Part shown: positions 57,021 through 64,000 of the stretch, in pieces
Layout of the letters: each line of letters starts with the position of its first letter
How positions within the stretch are numbered: position 1 is the stretch's first letter
Assembly: GCA_958510875.1 (NCBI GenBank)
Contig: OY294070.1
Location: 5,208,001-5,272,000 of the forward strand
Source: Endomychus coccineus
Lineage: Eukaryota > Arthropoda > Insecta > Coleoptera > Endomychidae
DNA length: 64,000 nucleotides
Direction of reading: 5' to 3'
The notes under the pieces: generated by a model
The model's input: the letters and a program-made list of their open reading frames with translations, nothing else
What the model was told of the DNA's origin: nothing
Database searches by the model: none
Program-made: the position numbers and the translations under genes

Positions 57021-58240
57021 ATGAGCCTCCAAGATAGATTTGGAAATATTTCGTCGGAAGAAATACATAGTGAAATTGTCAAACTAGTGCCTTTCAACAC
57101 AAGAAAAACTAGGACATCTGCATGGAACCAGTTCACAGAATTTCTTCTAAAAAGTAACTATACCTTAGATAGAGAAACGACAGGAAGATTAGCAGAAATA
57201 TCAGAGGATTATGCTTTCAATATGAAGAAAAAAAACGGAGAAGATTATAAAGAATCCTCTGTGAAGTCTTTATGGAATACCACGGCACAGATGATTCAAG
57301 AAAAGTTTTTCAAGGAATATGATAGAATGATCGATCCATTCCAAGGTTTAATTTTCAAATCAGCTTGTCTGGCCAGGGATTCAAAGCGCAAAATGTTGCA
57401 AAATTTATCAGAAAAAAGGAAATCAAGTTCTATAGCTTTTTCGACCGAACAGTTTTTGAGAATGGTCAACTGTTACGATGAAGATAAGCCAGATGGGTTG
57501 CAAAAAAAATTTTTCCATATATGCTCCTTCGAATTGGCTTGGAGGGACAATGAGGCAGCTAATTGCTCAATTCATTATTTTCAAAAAGAATATGATCTTC
57601 TGGAAAACTTCACTGGTCGGGTGGAATATAACCCAATATTCTCAAAATCTTCCCAAGATGGTTCGAAAAACTTATCGAATAGTAAATGGTTAGTGAGAAA
57701 TAAAAAAAACGAAGATTTATGTCCTGTTCGCTTATACCTTAAACTCATGGAAAAAAGATCGACAAATCCAAACGTAACAACTGACAGACTTTTTTGGCTA
57801 CACATCCACATTGGGAAAGAGGAATTGGGTACAAAAACATGCCTGTAGGAATAAATTAAATATCGAAATGGACAACAACATCAGCAGATAATATTGGAAT
57901 TAGCATAAAAAAGTTCAAAATAACAAACCATTCCCATAGAGCATCGGCCATTTCATCATTGGCCGAAAAAGGAGTTAATGAACAAGAGTTAATCAAAATT
58001 ACGGGACATTCGAGTGCACACTCCTTAAAACCGTATTTACAACTAGATGCAGAACATCATTTAAAACTTATTCAAAATCTTAGAGAGGGCAATCATGAAT
58101 ATGCCGCCAATCAAAATCATCACAGAACAGAATCAGAGGTATCAAATCTTTCATCAGATGGGATTCCGTCTGCTGCAATCGAAAGGAACAACTCCCAAAT
58201 AATTAACTATAACAATTGTAACTTTTACTTCAAAAATTAA
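57021..58240 (+). pseudogene. Crypton-like tyrosine recombinase
   Basis: An ATG at 57021 opens MSLQDRFGNISSEEIHSEIV then an N-terminal SAM-like domain (TRKTRTSAWNQFTEFLLKSN, YKESSVKSLWNTTAQMIQEK; about residues 25-110). The catalytic domain follows: CSFELAWRDNEAANCSIHYF holds the first catalytic Arg; NEDLCPVRLYLKLMEKRS precedes a frameshift near 57800, after which the frame HPHWERGIGYKNMPVG continues, an AAA-to-TAA-like stop occurs at about 57859, and then FKITNHSHRASAISSLAEKG (H-x-x-R), LIKITGHSSAHSLKPYLQLD (GH and the nucleophile Tyr). The R-H-R-H-Y set of a tyrosine recombinase is present. Such genes are carried by Cryptons, which move as circles by site-specific recombination. With one frameshift and one stop it is inactive, but the rest is well conserved. 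Ends at 58240. Confidence 0.8.
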
Positions 58241-58356
58241 ATTGAACATGTTCCAATTCATTATTTCAAAACATTGTTTGTCCCATGAATCGTTATTTTC
58301 TTGACTTTCTCAAATGTGACCATATTACTATTAGACATATTTTATCGTGAAATAGT

Positions 58357-58575
58357 CATGTAGAATACCACTCGAGATGAAATTTAAGCAGGTCTCTTGT
58401 AACATTCAAGTTTGTTGCTTATCGGCAATTTCGTTCATGACATTTTTTCCAAAATCACTCGCCTGACGGCTCGTGATTTTGATACAAACGTCATTCGCGA
58501 AATTGCCTAAGCAACAAACTTTCATATTACGATCGAGAAATTTTGCCGGCAAAATTTCATCTCTAGTGGTATTAT
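58357..58575. repeat. ~220-bp hairpin palindrome 3' of Crypton-like gene
   Basis: accactcgagatgaaattt at the left pairs with aaatttcatctctagtggt at the right; agtttgttgcttatcggcaa pairs with ttgcctaagcaacaaact; the centre is aaaatcactcgcctgacggc followed by tcgtgatttt. Arms are imperfect but extensive. It lies about 115 bases after the recombinase stop codon. It is either a palindromic MITE or part of the recombinase-bearing element. Confidence 0.8.
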
Positions 58576-59394
58576 ATATGATTATCCCGTACTTATTAGG
58601 TGTAATTGAATAATAAAAGCTGTTTTTCTAATCGTGAGTTTGATTTATTTGGTGAGGTACTGCTTCTCGGAGCCGCCGCAGCTGATGGAAACTGTAATGC
58701 TCCAAAACAAGGTCTTGTTTTATGGTGAGTGGTGTATCAGTTTAAATATCGATAATTCCACGACAGACAATCCAATGAAGTCCAATTAAAACGAACGTAG
58801 AATGTGACTGGTTTGAGTGTTCGAAACATTAAATTTATCGAATGTCTAGAGATGCGTTTAGTTTCACGATGAATCATAACGTTTTATTCCGGATCATTCA
58901 CAAAATTTACAGCGCACGCAGGTGTGTAAGATAAATTAATTAATGAGCGGCCGGTGATTTATGCTCAAGAATTTTATAAATAAGTTTACGAGAAATTACA
59001 CAATATTCGGTATTTTTACGTCTTTTAATTGAATAAATTGTTCGATCCATCGGGGGCCTCCAGGTCAACGTTCATTTAATCGAAATTCTAAAGGTCAAAT
59101 TCGGAATCGAACAATAATATATTATGAAATTGTGGACGCCTTGAAACCACCGATATCCCTATGGCGGGTGTAACTAAAATGTGTCACGCATATGCCAATT
59201 TGTGTGACGAAATGGGTAAATGGTAAATAACCAGAGTCCAACCAATTCCAAAAAAAGGATAGAAGATCCTTCCTGAAGATCGTTTTACAGTTCGCAATAG
59301 TATTGCAGCAATACACTGACGTTGCAAGAGCTGGCCTACAACTTTTTATGGTAGAACGTTTTACACTTGGCAATTTTTACTTGCAATTGCGTAC
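58576..59394. other. Intergenic DNA, no gene seen
   Basis: No recognisable exon or repeat; the frame on the minus strand at 59122-59373 has no domain. Confidence 0.45.
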
Positions 59395-60580
59395 TTCAGT
59401 TCAGCGTATCGCTTCGATCTTATCGGCCAAGGAAAGGCTGACCAAAAAGGCCGAAGCATCCTCGGATTGCTTGGATCACCTGGGCCATTGGGGATGAGAT
59501 CCGATAGGATCAAGGTTCACAGCACTTCCGTGCCTTTCATGATTAATACCGTGAATGGGCGGGAGAACGCTGGGGGCAGTCCTCATATGATATCAGGGGA
59601 CTCCATTTGGCTTACCGAGGGCACCAAGACGGAAAAAAGTACGGGTGCTGGAATAGTCGAGAAAACGGACCAAGGGGAAAGATTTTCTTTGAACCTAGGG
59701 ACTTTTGGGACAGAATTCCAAGCAAAAATAGTTGCAATTACAACATGTGCTCAAATTATGAGGGAGAGAGCCTATGAAAATAGACAAATCACAATCATAG
59801 TGAGCAACCTGACAGTGCTTAAGGCACAATCACCTCACAATGTGTACTTGATTGCGTCAAAGAACTAACGCCACTAATAATGAACCCCAATCACCCACTC
59901 GTGTGGGAGTCTGAAGAAACCAAACGAGAAGGGACAGAAACTGCCGTCGCACTCGCTAAAGCGGGGGCGGAAAAACCACTGATTGGACCAGAGCCAACCT
60001 GTGGCATTTCTCATGCCACAGCAAAATCTGTAATCCAAAAATGGCTTGAGATAGAGCACCGTATGTCGCACTCCAAGCGACTGATGGGAGATCTCCAGCA
60101 GCAACGAGCAAAAAATCTGCTGACGTTCAGCAGACAAGAAATACGGAATCTTGTTGCATTCTCGACCGGACACGCCCCATGCAACAAACACCTCTACACG
60201 ATGGGAATGGTAGATCAGCCCACTTGTAGGGGTTGCGGCGTGGAAGATGAGACACCTATGCATGTGCTGTGTCAGTGCACGCCATACACGGTAGGTCGTC
60301 GGACATACCTCGGAGACGATAAGACTACACCCGAGGAAATCAGAAGTATCCCCTATGTCAGGCTAATGAAATTCATAGAATACACCGAACTGATGAGGGG
60401 GTAGAAAGAAGTGAGGGCACAATAGGACTGTAATGACCGTAGTGCTGTGAGGCTCCCCTTAGGATGGAGAACCAACCTCACGGAGGAGGGGTTTAAGTCG
60501 GTAGGAATCCGGCACACCCGAGGGCACGGGCACCCGAGGCGTCTATGCAAGATTTCCCCTCCTCTACGCAAAAAAAAAAT
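59395..60580 (+). pseudogene. Non-LTR retrotransposon (family C), copy 2
   Basis: The copy begins after the RT at ILSAKERLTKKAEASSDCLD, then DRIKVHSTSVPFMINTVNGR, ISGDSIWLTEGTKTEKSTGA (RNase H, first acidic residue Glu in place of Asp), GTFGTEFQAKIVAITTCAQI (second acidic residue), then from 59880 VWESEETKREGTETAVALAK, and KHLYTMGMVDQPTCRGCGVE, DETPMHVLCQC (a C-x2-C-x8-H-x2-C knuckle), ending YTELMRG at 60404. The 3' untranslated region matches 35368-35530, and an A-run at about 60571-60580 closes the element. Two frameshifts break the RNase H. Confidence 0.88.
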
Positions 60581-60686
60581 ACTTCAGTTCTCTACCAACC
60601 TTAAAAAATATACTAAAAGAATGAAAAGTTAAGAATATATTAATTTGTTCGTTGTATGTTTTAAATTTATTTAGTTTTATGTAACA

Positions 60687-60944
60687 ATGAATAGAGGCAA
60701 ACAAAAGAAAAACGTTGCTATAATTATTGCTACCGCTGCTCTCTCGGCGGAAGGGACTGGAGAAAGAAGACAACGAAGGTGGTGGGTAAGGCCTTGGTTA
60801 AACCAAAAGAAAGGAAATATTAGTTCAACTCCTTGCTTCAGATATAGAAAAGTTCTGAAATTTTCTAAGGAACTGTTGTCCAAAATTGCTCACACTAATA
60901 ATAACATTAAGCTATCTGGTTGCAGAATGGTTAGTTATTGCTAG
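60687..60944 (+). pseudogene. PIF/Harbinger transposase N-terminal fragment
   Basis: The frame starts MNRGKQKKNVAIIIATAALS and contains RRQRRWWVRPWLNQKKGNIS. The RRWWVRPW block is a motif I associate with the start of HARBI1-like (PIF/Harbinger) transposases. After SKELLSKIAH the frame diverges and stops at 60944; no DDE domain follows. A dead 5' fragment. Confidence 0.6.
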
Positions 60945-61179
60945 GAAATTTGAAACAATGTGGAATGCTTTTACTGGTTTTAAACTACAATACAACAAAA
61001 TTTACAACTTACAGCTAGAGTTCAAAGCGAGAGCAAGAGAATAAACGGAACACAAGAATCAATAAATCGATAGGTACAAATCTTTCTGTTGTTCTGTGAT
61101 ATAGACGTCAACGTCAATAAACTTTTGCTTAGTTGGTAACTAAAAAGTCCCCAAAATTTTCCCCCATAATTGCACGCAA
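60945..61179. other. Unassigned sequence
   Basis: No gene recognised. Confidence 0.4.
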
Positions 61180-61625
61180 CTCGCAATTAATATCATATCG
61201 GACCGATCAAGAATATTGCACCAGCAGCAGTTTTCAATCAATGTGTGGGCAGGAGTGGTCAAAATTATTTGGATGGACCCTTTATTTTACCCAGAAAATT
61301 AGACGGATAAACGCACCTACATTTTTTAGAGGAAAATTTACCCTCTTAATATTAGGCAACATGAATGGTTTATGCACGACGGAGCGCCTGCTCATTTTAG
61401 TGGCAATGTAAGAGATTATTTGAACGTTACATTCCAAGGAAATTGAATTGGCTTGGGCGGACCTATTTCTTGGCCACCTCGATCACTTGACTTAAATCCC
61501 TGCGTTTTCTACCCCTGGGGGCATCTGAAGCAACTATTCCACTCCCATAGCTAATGAAGCCACATCAGCGGAACGCGTTACCAATGTTTGTGAAACACTA
61601 CCAGACTCAAAATATTGAAAATAAA
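61180..61625 (+). pseudogene. mariner (DUF4817-type) transposase, middle to 3'
   Basis: Reading across several shifts: NVWAGVVKIIWMDPLF, IRQHEWFMHDGAPAHFSGNV, RDYLNVTFQGN, IGLGGPISWPPRSLDLNPCV, FYPWGHLKQL. The HDGAPAH block is the second catalytic motif and WPPRS.DLNP(..)F..WGHLK the third. The layout is that of the mariner at 10.3-12.4 kb, though the third catalytic Asp has been lost (NPCVF). Frameshifts and stops throughout. Confidence 0.75.
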
Positions 61626-62387
61626 ACGTTTCTCGATTGGAAGCTCAATTCTTGTATCTATATGGTTTAAGCTTGAGCCTGTTCCGCCGCCCCTAAATTT
61701 AATCAATTAATTCGATATCTTATTATTCGTAATTACAATGATGATTCTATTTCTCAAATGACGAATATAAATTCACTTCTGATTCAAACAGAATTAGTAA
61801 GGTGTCTCAAGTGATTCAACATTATATCGTAGAAACTAAATTCAAATATGCTAATGATGTTTTTTCGCCGGAGTGTGATTTACCTAAACTTGCTACGGGT
61901 AGGTAGCTGCTACCTACCGTAGTAATAAATGCTAAGTACATACACGAAGGGACGCTTACATATTTATAAAAAAGTCTAGACACAAGCCTTCATATTTGTG
62001 AAACTTTGTAATATAAAATTTATAGTGGAATTGCCATGTACGCTGTACGCTTCCACATTGTTCTGTTGGAAAGGTGGAGTTTCGAATTCAGTCAATATTA
62101 TTGTATTTTTCAAAACGGTTTTAGTTTTTACCACATTCACCATAATTGTGACTGGCATTTTGAATGAAAAACAATTTTAGTGCAGTCAAAATGGGTATAA
62201 AAATAGGCCGAATCTCTAAATCCTTGGGAAATGGGTCGATTTTGATGGGACAAAATGCCTCTTCAAAATTTTATCAGAAAAAAAGTTAAACACAGACATA
62301 GTTGCACAGATTTTTTATATAGTTCATAAACACTAAATTTCGGAAAAATGCTAAATTTGACAACAAGTAGTTGAATTGACTTCATTT
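61626..62387. other. Intergenic DNA, no gene seen
   Basis: Small frames on both strands at 61976-62180 overlap and have no domain. A palindromic word pair, gggtaggtagct / gctacctaccgt, lies at about 61897-61919. Confidence 0.4.
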
Positions 62388-62945
62388 GTTATAAACAATT
62401 TATTTATTAACAAATAGACGAATTCGGCCAAAACGTCGGATCGTTTTCGGCTAATTTTGGCCTTCTGAGCTCTATTATATCGTCAATATCGGCGAATGTA
62501 TACCCACAAATTTGTTATAAACAAATTATATTTATTAACAAAATATGACCAAAGTGTCGAGTTTGGGGTCTTTTTCGGCTTATTTTTGCCTTTTAATTAC
62601 GATATTATTATTATTATGGTCGTTAAATGTTTAAATTAATTTTTGAAGTGTTATAAACAAATTATTTTTATTAACAAATATACGAATTTGACCAAAAAGT
62701 CGAGTTTGGGGTCTTTTAATTACGATATTATTATTCTTATGGTCGTTAAATGCATACATTTATTTTTGAATTGTTATAAAAAAAGTATTTATCAACAAAT
62801 ATACGAATTTGACCAAAATGTCGAGTTTGGGGTCTTTTTCGGCTTATTTTGCCTTTCAATTACGTTATTATTGTTACGGTGGTCGTTGAATGCATGAATA
62901 CATTTTCGAATTGTTATAACAAATTATTTATTAATTAATACCCGA
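62388..62945. repeat. ~135-bp tandem array
   Basis: Units start with gttataaacaaattattt near 62390, 62513, 62649, 62771 and 62913. Each contains aacaaatatacgaatttgac, gtcgagtttggggtcttttt, cggcttatttttgcctttt and attacgatattattatt. The third unit lacks about 20 bases (the cggcttatt part), and the first is the most diverged. Open frames within it are by-products. Confidence 0.88.
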
Positions 62946-62974
62946 ATTGTGCCAAAATTGCAATGTACAGTCGT

Positions 62975-63245
62975 TGACCTTTCGTCATTGCCTCCAACTC
63001 TTGATGCATTTAAAGACCATCTGAAAAGAGTGTATTTTCAAGTGTAAACTTTTATCGGTGTGTTGTCACTAAATCCAGAAGCTTGGGGTTGGAAGGAAAT
63101 CGACGGAGCTTTGCAGCCAGTTAAAATGAACTTAGAAGCAGTTCCTAAAGATATTTTGAATACGGTATCTTGTTGACGATGACAACATAAAGGAAGATAT
63201 TAATGATATTTATTTTGTTCTGATGATAGTGACGCTGATAACTAA
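62975..63245 (+). pseudogene. C-terminal scrap of a TE-associated protein
   Basis: The plus strand, over shifts, reads LPPTLDAFKDHLKRVYFQV, LNPEAWGWKEIDGALQPVKM and AVPKDILNTVSC. The 'LPPT.DA...H..RVY.Q...W......P..WGW....G.L.PV' layout is that of the C-terminus of large transposon-derived proteins in many insects, usually followed by a Cys-rich tail, which is absent here. Confidence 0.45.
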
Positions 63246-63680
63246 TGTAATTTTGTATCTGAATATTATTTATTGAAATATGAACATTAAAAAAATAACA
63301 TAATTTCTTTTAAAAAAAGATGCCTGAACTATTGTTTGAAACCACCGAAAAATCCTTGAAGAAATAACAGCTCAGGACTCATTTTTTCCCGAAAAAGCCT
63401 GAAATTGGCGCCACGAATTTTCATTTTCATTTCTTGAGGCTATTTTTCCGGAACTCTTGGAATGTGGTGCTCTAGAACTCCTCCAGACCCATGCATCTTC
63501 GTTTGAAAATACTATAAAAAAAATCGGGCTCATATGCGAGGCGTGAAGCCGAATAAATACGTAACAAATATATCAGTATATCACGTACAAGGAAGTAAGT
63601 ACGTACTTTGCGTTTTATTTTTACAGTGTACTGAAATCATCCCGATCCTATATCCTATGCTAATATATTCTATAGAATCA
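63246..63680. other. Sequence upstream of possible promoter
   Basis: No gene recognised. Confidence 0.4.
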
Positions 63681-63710
63681 TATAAAAGCTATTCGCGCAC
63701 CACATTCACT
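63681..63710 (+). promoter_or_regulatory. Putative TATA-type core promoter
   Basis: tataaaagct at 63681-63690 is followed 27 bases later by cattcact, an initiator-like TCA with +1 at about 63708. Spacing is right for an insect TATA promoter. No protein evidence supports the gene, so this remains tentative. Confidence 0.4.
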
Positions 63711-63813
63711 CAAAACTAGTTCAAACCACGATTTATTAAACTTTTTCCCGGGTGCAAAAGTGAAGTTAACTGTCTGTGTGTTATTTTCAGTGTTACATTG
63801 GAGAATTAAGGAG
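63708..63813 (+). other. Possible 5' untranslated first exon
   Basis: From the predicted start site the sequence runs to a consensus donor, aaggag|gtaagaat, after 63813. It has no ATG-initiated coding frame of note, so it would be a non-coding first exon, with the coding exons beyond the window. The overlapping minus-strand frame (63678-63965) has no domain. Confidence 0.35.
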
Positions 63814-64000
63814 GTAAGAATATATCGGGAGAAAACTTCCAATTCATCTGAAAATCTGAAAATTTTATGATGTACATAATTTTTCATCATCCGAGCTAAA
63901 AAAAATATACATTTTCCCTGCATATAAGGTGAGGAAACAAACCTGATGATATTATTTCCTGACATTACCCTTTTTTTTAATTTAATTTATTTTTGTTACT
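63814..64000. other. End of window, possible intron
   Basis: AT-rich; nothing recognised. Confidence 0.4.

Noticed and set aside
62388..62945. CRISPR-like array
   Set aside because: The units are long, contiguous and diverged, with no short repeat/unique spacer alternation, and the genome is eukaryotic.

Overview
This is a TE-dense, AT-rich stretch of animal nuclear DNA, most likely from an insect. A beetle is my best guess, but the sequence alone does not prove it. Evidence for a eukaryote is GT-AG introns whose splice phases agree exactly across several exons, poly(A)-tailed non-LTR retrotransposons, Tc1/mariner elements with TA duplications, hAT, PIF/Harbinger-like, Penelope-like and Crypton-like elements, and no bacterial gene organisation.

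Host genes are few. (1) A seven-exon gene on the minus strand (45730 down to 37830) encodes a 398-residue protein with four matrin/U1-type C2H2 zinc fingers; every exon junction keeps frame. (2) A four-exon minus-strand gene just upstream of it (50267 down to 47684) encodes a 236-residue TPR protein resembling the N-terminal and TPR part of TTC12. (3) A single isolated exon on the plus strand (15792-15951) looks like a piece of a concentrative nucleoside transporter (SLC28/CNT). (4) Possible first exons lie at 19772-19832 (minus) and 63708-63813 (plus, with a TATA box).

Everything else that I can recognise is mobile DNA, mostly broken. 0-13 kb: a palindromic foldback element inserted in a non-LTR retrotransposon, relatives of its arms nearby, and a 2.0-kb rosa-like (DD41D) mariner with very long inverted repeats. 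15-24 kb: a Penelope-like element (PLE) with RT and GIY-YIG domains interrupted by a single TGA, plus PLE, THAP and non-LTR scraps. 24-37 kb: mariner, hAT-like and non-LTR fragments, a 740-bp MITE with a TTA duplication, and a 3' portion of a non-LTR element with a second copy at 59-60.6 kb. 37.8-45.7 kb: the zinc-finger gene, whose introns carry a ~308-bp tandem array, a mariner deletion derivative, and a nest in which a Tc1/mariner-like MITE sits in a hAT element, the hAT sits in a PLE, and the PLE (also interrupted by a Crypton-derived segment) sits in intron 3. 50-64 kb: palindromic hairpins, PLE-like termini, an R2/R4-like retrotransposon with a restriction-like endonuclease domain, a 30-bp minisatellite, a nearly complete Crypton-like tyrosine recombinase, a Harbinger N-terminal fragment and a ~135-bp tandem array.

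I do not see a novel coordinated gene system. The most notable items are the nested insertion, the TGA shared by two PLE copies, the foldback element whose ~33-bp core module recurs in otherwise different repeats, and the Crypton-like recombinase. All assignments come from reading the sequence and recalling family motifs; no database search was run.
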